From: a bacterium
Lineage (GTDB): Bacteria > Acidobacteriota > Thermoanaerobaculia > Multivoradales > J023
Assembly (NCBI GenBank): GCA_024226315.1
Contig: JAAELT010000432.1
Coordinates: 1-33,013 of the forward strand
DNA: 33,013 nucleotides
Direction of reading: 5' to 3'
Shown here: positions 7,084 through 13,969 of the stretch, piece after piece
Layout: every line of letters starts with the position of its first letter
How positions within the stretch are numbered: position 1 is the stretch's first letter
The notes under the pieces: generated by a model
What the model saw: only the letters and a program-made list of their open reading frames with translations
What the model was told of the DNA's origin: nothing
The model's database searches: none
Program-made: the position numbers and the translations under genes

Positions 7084-9987
7084 ATGAAACCCAACGATCT
7101 GGAGGCCGCGATTCGGGCCGGTAATCTCGACAAAATCCGCGAGCTCATCGCCGCCGGCGCCGACGTCTCGACGGCCTTCGCCGACGGCACCACACCGATC
7201 CTGCTGGCGGCCCGCGAGGGCGAGGTCACCATCTTGAGAGCGCTGGCCGCCGCCGGTGCCGATCTGACCGACCTGGAGTCGCTCGACTTCCAGGAACGCT
7301 TGAAGCTGTTCGCTGACTCGTCGCTCGATCACGAGTCGGCCGACGACCTGCTGAGCACCAGCCAGCTGTCGACCTGGATCCTGCGGGCGCTGGCCGAGAA
7401 AATGGATCCGCGTGTAGCGACCCAGATCGCCGACATGGAGGGCCCTCTGTGCCGCGCCGTGCGCACGGGAGACCTCGAGCTGCTCACCGAGTCGATCGCG
7501 GCTGGGGCCGATCTCGAGCACCTGCTGCCGGTGACTCGCGACACGGCGCTGACCCTGGCGGTGCAAAAGCGCGAGGAAGAGATGGTCATCGAGCTGGTCC
7601 GGGCGGGCGCAAACGTCAACCATGAGGGGTACTCGACACCGCTTTCCTTCGCCCTGCCCGATCTGCGGCTGGCGAAGATCCTGCTCGACGCCGGAGCCGA
7701 CGTCGACGTCCGCGGCCTGGATCACCAGACACCGCTGCAGCGCGCGGTGCATCGTGCGCTTAGCCCCGATTCGTCGGAGGACTCGCTTCTGCTGGTGCGC
7801 TTCTTCCTCGAGGCGGGGGTCCACCCACCCAGCGCGGAGAGTTTCGAAGGCAGCTTGCTGCGGGAGGCCGAGCTGTCCGAGGCCTGGGAGCTCTTTCAGG
7901 AGCTGCTGCCGCACTATTCCGACGAGGTCGCCGGCGAGAGCTTCGAAGAGCTCGAGCTCCACCGCTACATGAAGGAAGCCGACGGCGGTCTGAGACATTG
8001 GCGCATCGAGCTCCAGTACCATGCCAAGCGTGGTGAGCTGAAGGAGCTCGCCGAGGTGCTGGGACGCCATCCGGAGGCCGGCGCGGAGGACGCCGGCCAG
8101 GCGCTGACCACGGCGATCGCCGCCATGGAGCTCGCCGCGGCGCGCATGCTGATCGAGGCCGGCGCCGACGTCGACGCGGTCACCAGCTACGAGCGCCGGC
8201 GCGGCTCCTGCCCGCTGGCCAGTGCGGCCGAGTCCTGGCATCGACGCAGCGCCGACGCCATGCGCATGCTGCTCGACGCCGGTGCAGACGTGAACCAGCG
8301 CGACAGCAGCGAGCGCAGCGTCCTGATGTACGCCGTGCACCTCGCCTACCGCCACGAGGCGCCCTTGCGCAAGGCCATTCCGATCCTGATCGAGGCCGGC
8401 GCCGATCTGAACGCGGAGGACAAGCACGGGCACACCGCCTGGTCGCTGGCCATGGCCCCCGTGATCGAGGCGGAAGAGATCGCGCGCCTGGGAGGCTCCG
8501 GCGACACTGGCCCGTCGACTACTGATCTGTTCGACAGTCCCGACCTGAGCGACATCTTCAGCAAGACCGCCAACCAAAAAGACCAGCGCCGGAATCGAGT
8601 CGACCGCTGCCGCGAGGTCGTGGCGCTGCTCGAAGCGGCGGGTGCCGAGCCCCACCGGGAGGCCGAGCTGCGCCTGTTGGTGGCTGCCGCGGCCGACCAC
8701 GGCGAGCGGATCCGAGAGCTGCTCGCGACGGGCGCTGACCCCGACGCCCGCGGCATCGACGGTTTCGCGGCTATCGCCGCCGCCGCCCACAGCGGCCGGC
8801 TCGAGCCGGTCGAGCTGCTGATCGAAGCGGGATGCGACGTCAACGCTTCCGCCGTCAACCGGAAGAGCGCGCTCGAGGTGGCCGTGCGCGGCGTCGACGA
8901 ACCCATGACCCGCGCCCTGGTCGATGCTGGTGCCAACGTCTACATGCTGATCTCGATGTCGCGCGACGCGCTGGTTGCCGCGGAGGCCGCGGGCGGTGCC
9001 GATCTGGTCGCCATGCTGCGTGAGCGCCTGCCGCCCGAGCTGGCTCACATCGATCAGGACATCGACGACGAGATCGAGGCCGACGACCTGGCCTGGGATA
9101 GCCAGCGCGCCCTGCCGAGGCAGGCTGCGATGGGCGACCTGGCCAAGGTGCGGGAGCTGCTGACGGTCAAGGGCGTCGAGATCGACGACTTCGACGCCTG
9201 TCGCCGCACTCCATTGATGGCGGCCGCCGAGGCGGGCCAGCACGAGGTCGTGCGTGAGCTCCTGGCCGGCGGTGCCGACCCCGGTCGCTGCAACGAGATC
9301 GTGGGCAGTCCGCGCTCGACGCCCCTGGCCTGTGCCGCGATCAGCTCGTCCGCCGATCGTGATGGCGTGCTGCGCCTGCTGCTCGAAGCTGGTGCCGATC
9401 CCGACCAGGTCGGCGCGGACGGTCGGACGGCATTGATGCACGCCGTCGAGCGCGACGTCGGTTTCTTCGGCCGAGTCGGCGCCTTTGCGCTCTCCACCCG
9501 TACCCTGATCGATGCGGGTGCCGACCTCGAGATCCGCGATCCGTACGGCCTCACCGCCTGGATGCGGGCCATGAGTCTTGCCACGTCGATCGATCTCGAG
9601 GATGTGACGGCCCAGTACGAGACCATCGCCGAGCTGCTGGAGAGCGCCGGCGCGTCGACCGCCGGCAAATCCGAGATCCAGTTGCTGTGGGCGGTGATGG
9701 TCGAGGAGGCCGAGGAAGTGCAAAAGCACCTGTCCGCAGGTGCCGATGCGGGCGCCCGCCGCTTCGACGGTGCCACCGGCCTGATCCTGGCGGTGCGCGA
9801 CCACCGCGTCGACGTCGCCCGCATGTTGATCGAGGCCGGCGCGGACGCACACGCGAAGCAGTGGGTGGACCGCGGGCCAACGGCGATGGATGCCGCGACC
9901 AGCGCCGAGGACCGTCGGCTGATCCGCTTGCTGGTCGATGCCGGCATTCCGTCGCCGGACCTCGAGAGCCGGCACCGGCGGACCTGA
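7084..9987 (+). CDS. Large ankyrin-repeat protein
   Basis: A 967-residue protein built almost wholly of ankyrin repeats. The repeated core is a helix pair ending in LLIEAGADVN or a variant, recurring roughly every 33-45 residues (for example LRALAAAGADL, IELVRAGANVN, KILLDAGADVD, MLLDAGADVN, ELLAGGADP, LLLEAGADPD). A charged stretch near residues 480-515 interrupts the array. No signal peptide or membrane segment is seen, so it is a cytosolic protein-binding scaffold. It is followed after 34 bp by the vWA gene of a TerY-P-like triad on the same strand, so it may provide target recognition for that phospho-signalling module. The partner is unknown. A GAGG lies only 3-4 nt before the ATG. Confidence 0.9.
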   Translation: MKPNDLEAAIRAGNLDKIRELIAAGADVSTAFADGTTPILLAAREGEVTILRALAAAGADLTDLESLDFQERLKLFADSSLDHESADDLLSTSQLSTWILRALAEKMDPRVATQIADMEGPLCRAVRTGDLELLTESIAAGADLEHLLPVTRDTALTLAVQKREEEMVIELVRAGANVNHEGYSTPLSFALPDLRLAKILLDAGADVDVRGLDHQTPLQRAVHRALSPDSSEDSLLLVRFFLEAGVHPPSAESFEGSLLREAELSEAWELFQELLPHYSDEVAGESFEELELHRYMKEADGGLRHWRIELQYHAKRGELKELAEVLGRHPEAGAEDAGQALTTAIAAMELAAARMLIEAGADVDAVTSYERRRGSCPLASAAESWHRRSADAMRMLLDAGADVNQRDSSERSVLMYAVHLAYRHEAPLRKAIPILIEAGADLNAEDKHGHTAWSLAMAPVIEAEEIARLGGSGDTGPSTTDLFDSPDLSDIFSKTANQKDQRRNRVDRCREVVALLEAAGAEPHREAELRLLVAAAADHGERIRELLATGADPDARGIDGFAAIAAAAHSGRLEPVELLIEAGCDVNASAVNRKSALEVAVRGVDEPMTRALVDAGANVYMLISMSRDALVAAEAAGGADLVAMLRERLPPELAHIDQDIDDEIEADDLAWDSQRALPRQAAMGDLAKVRELLTVKGVEIDDFDACRRTPLMAAAEAGQHEVVRELLAGGADPGRCNEIVGSPRSTPLACAAISSSADRDGVLRLLLEAGADPDQVGADGRTALMHAVERDVGFFGRVGAFALSTRTLIDAGADLEIRDPYGLTAWMRAMSLATSIDLEDVTAQYETIAELLESAGASTAGKSEIQLLWAVMVEEAEEVQKHLSAGADAGARRFDGATGLILAVRDHRVDVARMLIEAGADAHAKQWVDRGPTAMDAATSAEDRRLIRLLVDAGIPSPDLESRHRRT

Positions 9988-10021
9988 GGACAGAAGAAAG
10001 GCCGATAAAAAGGAAACCGCC

Positions 10022-10690
10022 ATGCACGAATTGGACGATCTCGAGTTTGCCGTCAACACCGAGCCGCGCTGCCCCTGTCTGCTCGTGCTCGACACCTCCT
10101 CCTCGATGAACGGTGATCCGATCCGCGAGCTCAACGCCGGGCTGGCGGCATTTCAGGACGACATCAACCAGGACGAGCTGGCCAGGAAACGGGCCGAGAT
10201 CGCACTGGTCACCTTCGGCGGCACGGTGGAGGTCGCACAGGACTTCGTCACGGTCGAGGGCTTCCAGGCTCCGACCTTGGTCGCCAACGGCAACACGCCC
10301 ATGGGCGAGGCCGTCCACCGAGGTCTCGACCTGCTGCGCGCTCGCAAGGACGAGTACAAAGCCAACCGGATCAACTACTACCGGCCGTGGATGTTCCTCA
10401 TCACCGACGGCGTACCGACCGACGAGTGGAAGCAGGCGGCGGCCGACGCGGCCCACGCGGAGGCCAACCGGGAGCTGATCCTGTATGCCATCGGCGTACG
10501 CAGCGCGGATTTCCGCGTGCTCGCCGAGTTCTCGCCGGAGCGGGAGCCGCTGCAGCTCAAGGGGCTCAGTTTCCGGGAGTTTTTCCAGTGGCTGTCGCAG
10601 AGCCAGAAGCGGGTCTCGAGCTCCAACCCCGGCGACGAAGTCCAGCTCCCGGCGCCCACGGGCTGGGGGACGGCACCGACCTCGACCTGA
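10022..10690 (+). CDS. TerY-like vWA domain protein
   Basis: A 222-residue stand-alone von Willebrand A domain. The MIDAS metal site is complete: Asp24-Ser26-Ser28 (DTSSSM), the threonine of GNTPMGEAV and the aspartate of LITDGVPTDEW. It resembles TerY, which in predicted Ter stress systems occurs with a PP2C phosphatase and a kinase; both follow directly here. The vWA probably acts as a metal-dependent assembly platform in the cytosol. I chose the ATG at 10022 because AAAGGA lies just upstream and the vWA fold begins there; the in-frame extension to 9938 overlaps the ankyrin gene and has no domain. The next gene begins 4 bp after its stop. Confidence 0.88.
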   Translation: MHELDDLEFAVNTEPRCPCLLVLDTSSSMNGDPIRELNAGLAAFQDDINQDELARKRAEIALVTFGGTVEVAQDFVTVEGFQAPTLVANGNTPMGEAVHRGLDLLRARKDEYKANRINYYRPWMFLITDGVPTDEWKQAAADAAHAEANRELILYAIGVRSADFRVLAEFSPEREPLQLKGLSFREFFQWLSQSQKRVSSSNPGDEVQLPAPTGWGTAPTST

Positions 10691-10694
10691 CCGC

Positions 10695-11552
10695 ATGGCC
10701 GGATCCGCCGCATCGGCACCGATCGCCAGGAGATGTCTGTGCGCGCGTGAAGCGGGCACTTCGCATCTCGAGACCGGCCTCGAATGCCAGGACGCCGTCG
10801 GCGCCCTGGAAGCGCAGGGACGTGTCTTCCTGGCTTTGGCCGACGGCGCCGGCTCCGCTCGCCGTGCCTCGGTGGGTTCGAGCCTGGCCGTGGCCTCGGC
10901 GCTCGAGGCCGCGCGCGAGCTCTGGCCCACGCATGGGGATCCAGCGGACGATAGCGCCTGGAGAGAGCGCTTGCTCGGCGTGCTGCGGGCCGCGCGGAGC
11001 TCACTCGAGGAGCGCGCGGCAGAACCGGATCCCAGCGACGGGATCGAAGACGAGGTCGCCGATCGCCTGCGGCAGCTGGCCACCACCTTCTTGTTCGCGG
11101 CCGTCGACGGCCAGCGGGTGGGGATGATTCACGTCGGCGACGGTTGGGGCGTGATCGAGGAGGCGGACGGCCGCTTCTCGGTGCTGTCGGCGCCGGACCG
11201 CTCCGAGTACTTCAACGAGACGGTGTTCCTCACCGGCGAGCGTTACGAAGAGGACGCCAGGATCTCGCTGCGCGATCTGGATGGCGCCGGAGGGGCCGTG
11301 CTGACCTCCGACGGGCTGGAAATGGTGCTGATCGATCTCGCCCGGGCAGAGCCCCACCAGCCGGCGTTCACCGGTTTGCTGGCCTTCGCCCGCGACGCCG
11401 CGACCTCGGTCGAGGACAAGGCGAAGCGGCTGTCGGCGTTCCTGCGCTCCGAGAGAGTGTGCAAGAAGACCGACGACGACAAGAGCCTGGTGATCGCCGT
11501 CTTCGAGCGGCCGGAGAAGCAGGCAGCTGACGTAGAGCCAGAGAGCGCCTGA
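10695..11552 (+). CDS. PP2C-family protein phosphatase
   Basis: A 285-residue PP2C-like phosphatase. Metal-coordinating motifs are visible: GLECQDAV near the N-terminus, LALADGAGSA (the DG motif), HVGDGWG, TSDGLEM and the C-terminal KKTDDDKSLVIAVF. This is the PP2C form typical of TerY-P triads, with a large helical insert between the second and third motifs. It likely dephosphorylates Ser/Thr residues placed by the kinase encoded next. The start at 10695 follows the vWA stop by 4 bp, and the kinase start follows its stop by 1 bp, so the three are surely one transcript. Confidence 0.85.
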   Translation: MAGSAASAPIARRCLCAREAGTSHLETGLECQDAVGALEAQGRVFLALADGAGSARRASVGSSLAVASALEAARELWPTHGDPADDSAWRERLLGVLRAARSSLEERAAEPDPSDGIEDEVADRLRQLATTFLFAAVDGQRVGMIHVGDGWGVIEEADGRFSVLSAPDRSEYFNETVFLTGERYEEDARISLRDLDGAGGAVLTSDGLEMVLIDLARAEPHQPAFTGLLAFARDAATSVEDKAKRLSAFLRSERVCKKTDDDKSLVIAVFERPEKQAADVEPESA

Positions 11553-11553
11553 C

Positions 11554-12858
11554 GTGGAGTTCTTCGATCGCCGAGGCAAAGCGGTCGAGCTCGGCCCGGC
11601 GGTCGCCCACGGCGGCGAGGCGGAGGTGTTCCAGCTGACCGGTCGGCCCGGACAGGTCGCCAAGATCTACCGGCCCGGAAAAGCGACCGAACCGCGCCGC
11701 AAGAAACTGGCCCGGATGCTGGTCGACCCACCCGTCGATCCCACGGTCAAGATCCGTCATCGCTCGATCGCCTGGCCCGAAGAGCTCCTGGTCGACGCCT
11801 CGCACCGGCTCGCGGGCTTCACCATGCCGCGTGTCGACACGCGCATTTTCCGCACCCTGGTGCGTGTCTACCACATCGGCAACTACCCGCCCGAGCTGAC
11901 CTGGGGCCACCTGGTGCTGGTGGCGCGCAACGTCGCCGCCACCCTCCAGGCTCTGCACGACAAGGGCTACGTTGTCGGCGACCTGAACGAAAGCAACGTG
12001 CTGGCGTCGGAGAACTGCCTGGTGACCTTCGTCGACTGCGACTCCATGCAGGTACCCGACCCCGGCGCCGGGAGGGTGCACCGGTGTCTCGTCGGCAGGG
12101 CCGACTACACGCCCCCCGAGCACCAGGGCAAGAGCTTCGCGGACTTCGACCGCGAGCCCGCCAGCGATCTGTTCGCCCTGGCGGTGTTGATCTGCCAGCT
12201 CCTGCTGCTCGGCCGCCATCCCTTCGCCGGCGGGCCGCATCAAGACCTCGCCCGCAACATCCAGCGCCGGGAATCCTTTCTGCTGCACGGCGGCCGCGGG
12301 GCGCCCACCGGCACCCCCCCACTGCGCATCCTGCCCTCCGAGCTGCGCTACCTCTTCACGCGCTGTTTCAAGAAAGGCCATCGGCGCCCGGGCAAGCGCC
12401 CCACCGCCGACCAGTGGAAGCTGGCGCTCGACGAGATCTACCACGGCCGCCGCACCTGTCGCGTCAAGCCCCGGCACGTCTACAGTCGTCGATTGCGTTC
12501 GTGCCCCTGGTGCGCCTTCGCGCGCGACCACGGCTTCGATCCATTCGGTGTCCTCCCCAAGCCCACTCGCCGAAAGAAGCCCAGGCCGGCGCCGAAGCCC
12601 ACCCCGGCCCGAGCGCCCGCCGCGGCCCGCAAGAAGCCGGCTCCGGTCAGGACCAAGAAGCCGCGGAAGAAATGGAAAGCGCCGAAGACGTGGTGGAAGA
12701 TGCCCTGGGCTCGCCGAAAGGGGCGCCCCGCGAACCGTAAGAAGGCGCCACGTCGAGACCGCGCGTTGTCCTGGACGACCCTGGTGCTGGCCGCGCTGGT
12801 CGCGCTCGTCGCCACCGCCGCCGTGGTGGCGCTCGGCGTCTGGATCCTGCTCGACTGA
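11554..12858 (+). CDS. Membrane-anchored Ser/Thr kinase of TerY-P-type triad
   Basis: A 434-residue protein started by GTG. The kinase domain is divergent but has its key residues: a glycine-rich HGGEAEVF (19-26), Lys37 (VAKIY), the catalytic loop GDLNESNVL with Asp143 and Asn148, and VDCDS (160-164) in place of DFG. PPEHQG serves as the APE-like motif. After the kinase come Cys/His residues (CRVKPRH and SCPWC) that may form a zinc knuckle, a long basic Lys/Arg/Pro/Ala-rich linker, and one C-terminal transmembrane helix. The kinase is thus tethered to the inner membrane facing the cytosol. It completes a vWA-PP2C-kinase set. Its stop codon abuts the stop of the convergent RRM gene. Confidence 0.88.
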   Translation: MEFFDRRGKAVELGPAVAHGGEAEVFQLTGRPGQVAKIYRPGKATEPRRKKLARMLVDPPVDPTVKIRHRSIAWPEELLVDASHRLAGFTMPRVDTRIFRTLVRVYHIGNYPPELTWGHLVLVARNVAATLQALHDKGYVVGDLNESNVLASENCLVTFVDCDSMQVPDPGAGRVHRCLVGRADYTPPEHQGKSFADFDREPASDLFALAVLICQLLLLGRHPFAGGPHQDLARNIQRRESFLLHGGRGAPTGTPPLRILPSELRYLFTRCFKKGHRRPGKRPTADQWKLALDEIYHGRRTCRVKPRHVYSRRLRSCPWCAFARDHGFDPFGVLPKPTRRKKPRPAPKPTPARAPAAARKKPAPVRTKKPRKKWKAPKTWWKMPWARRKGRPANRKKAPRRDRALSWTTLVLAALVALVATAAVVALGVWILLD

Positions 12859-13170
12859 TCAGCGCCCCAGGGAGGCCCGGTAGACACGCGCCCGCTTCGG
12901 CAACCGGGGGCGAGATGCGTCCCTCGGTTGGAACCCCAATGCCGGCCTGACCTGGAGGCTGCGACCGCCGAGCCGGCGGCGGCCGGGGTCCCGAGTCGCC
13001 TTGCGCGCACCGCTCGACATGCCGACGAAACCCCGACCCCGGGAGCGCCCGGTATCGACCGCGGTGAGCAGTTGGACCCACTCGACGGCGCCGAACTCGC
13101 TGAAGAGATCGGTGACCTCGGCCTCGGTGACGCTCGACGGGAGATTTCCGACGTAGATCCTGTTCGCCAT
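12859..13170 (-). CDS. RRM-type RNA-binding protein
   Basis: A 103-residue protein with a single RNA recognition motif. RNP2 is IYVGNLPSS (residues 4-12) and RNP1 is RGRGFVGMSS (about 45-54). The second half is somewhat shortened and arginine-rich before GGRSLQVRPA, and the tail is basic, as in the small glycine/arginine-tailed bacterial RRM proteins. Such proteins bind single-stranded RNA and are often cold-regulated. A strong Shine-Dalgarno (AGGAGG) lies 6 bp before the ATG. The gene ends without any gap against the kinase gene on the other strand. Its leader contains two perfect palindromes. Confidence 0.82.
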   Translation of the reverse strand: MANRIYVGNLPSSVTEAEVTDLFSEFGAVEWVQLLTAVDTGRSRGRGFVGMSSGARKATRDPGRRRLGGRSLQVRPALGFQPRDASRPRLPKRARVYRASLGR

Positions 13171-13206
13171 TCCCTACCTCCTGACCGTACCGTTCAAGGC
13201 GAGGTC

Positions 13207-13243
13207 GGCGACCTGGTCGCCGCGCATGGGGGCATCATGCCCC
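13207..13243. promoter_or_regulatory. Paired palindromes upstream of the RRM gene
   Basis: GGCGAC-CTG-GTCGCC spans 13207-13221, and GGGGCAT-C-ATGCCCC spans 13229-13243, eight bases apart. They lie 37-73 bp upstream of the RRM start codon. The 1-base centre of the second disfavours an RNA hairpin and suits a dimeric DNA-binding protein; the first could be either an operator or an mRNA leader stem. The function is inferred from position only. Confidence 0.4.
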
Positions 13244-13276
13244 TCGAGTATTAAGGTACGGATGACGAAACGAGAA

Positions 13277-13300
13277 GGACTTCGACCGAGCGGTCGGTCC
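13277..13300 (-). terminator. Hairpin terminator after secreted protein gene
   Basis: GGAC-tt-CGACCG-ag-CGGTCG-GTCC forms a stem of up to 10 bp with a 2-base bulge, 15 bp beyond the stop of the minus-strand secreted gene. On that strand it is followed by a pyrimidine-rich stretch (TTCTCGTTTCG). It is a reasonable, though not classical, intrinsic terminator. Confidence 0.45.
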
Positions 13301-13314
13301 TCGAGCGGGCCAGG

Positions 13315-13815
13315 TCAGTCCGAGTCCTCGATCTCGAAGCTCAGGAGCTCCACCGGCAGGGTACCGCAGGCGCCGGGGACGGTCTCGGTGATGTTCATCT
13401 CTTGCAGGCCCAGGCCGGAGTATTCGCAGACCACGCAGGTGTTCTGCCCGCCCGTCAGCGCAAAGCCCGTGAGGGATGGAACTTGGCCGGTGGCCGACGC
13501 GGTGCAGGTGCTCTGCGAGGCCACGCAGGGGCCGGTGAAGACGTTGATCGACTGCATGCCCGTGTCGTTCTCGCATAAGATGTCGACGGTGCAGTCGTTC
13601 TCGGTAGTGAAGCACACGGCGGAATCCACTCCCTGTTCGGCGCAGGAGCCGCTCATGGTGAAATCGTCGACGGTCACGGGGAAACCCCCGGAGGGAAACG
13701 AATCGCTGCCGCCCAGGTCGACGTTCGTACAGTCCTCGGAGGGTTGGGCCTGGGCCGCGCCCGCGAGCAGAGCCAGGACAAAGAAGATGGAGGCCGTCCG
13801 TCCGGAAAGTCGCAT
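13315..13815 (-). CDS. Small secreted Cys-containing protein, unknown function
   Basis: A 166-residue protein with a clear Sec signal peptide: basic MRLSGR, then a hydrophobic core, then AGAAQAQP with a likely cleavage after AQA. The mature part is acidic, with about nine cysteines and beta-rich sequence, ending in TLPVELLSFEIEDSD, a tail style shared by many exported proteins of these bacteria. I do not recognise a catalytic motif. The ATG at 13815 has AAGGAG 6 bp upstream; an in-frame start at 13884 would place a polar extension before the signal peptide. A TATAAT promoter lies about 90 bp upstream and a hairpin downstream, so it looks monocistronic. Confidence 0.72.
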   Translation of the reverse strand: MRLSGRTASIFFVLALLAGAAQAQPSEDCTNVDLGGSDSFPSGGFPVTVDDFTMSGSCAEQGVDSAVCFTTENDCTVDILCENDTGMQSINVFTGPCVASQSTCTASATGQVPSLTGFALTGGQNTCVVCEYSGLGLQEMNITETVPGACGTLPVELLSFEIEDSD

Positions 13816-13903
13816 GAGAGCTCCTTCGTAGGTGTTCGAGGTGAGGACTCCACGGGTCCTGAGCGGGCTGATGTCCGCCGCCAATTTATTCGTCTAGGCA
13901 AAT

Positions 13904-13931
13904 ATTATACGAAAGCGTGCCGCTCGACCAA
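13904..13931 (-). promoter_or_regulatory. Sigma70-type promoter of secreted protein gene
   Basis: On the minus strand a perfect TATAAT (13909-13904) follows TTGGTC (13931-13926) with a 16-bp spacer. The surrounding AT-rich patch stands out from the GC-rich background. Transcription would start near 13897, giving a leader of about 80 nt before the ATG at 13815. Confidence 0.5.
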
Positions 13932-13937
13932 ACGGGT

Positions 13938-13969
13938 CACGTCGGGTGGTTTACGACCACCCTGACGTG
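13938..13969 (-). terminator. Strong hairpin enclosing the FG-GAP gene stop codon
   Basis: CACGTC plus GGGTGGT (13938-13950) pairs with ACCACCC and GACGTG (13956-13962, 13964-13969). The stem is 13 bp with one bulged base and a 5-nt loop. The TAA stop of the FG-GAP gene (13951-13953) lies in the loop. No U-run follows, so termination would need other factors; mRNA 3'-end protection is an alternative. Confidence 0.42.

Noticed and set aside
6865..10134. Very long open frame antisense to the ankyrin gene
   Set aside because: Low-complexity Gln/His/Gly-rich product typical of the antisense of GC-rich repeats; the sense strand encodes clear ankyrin repeats.
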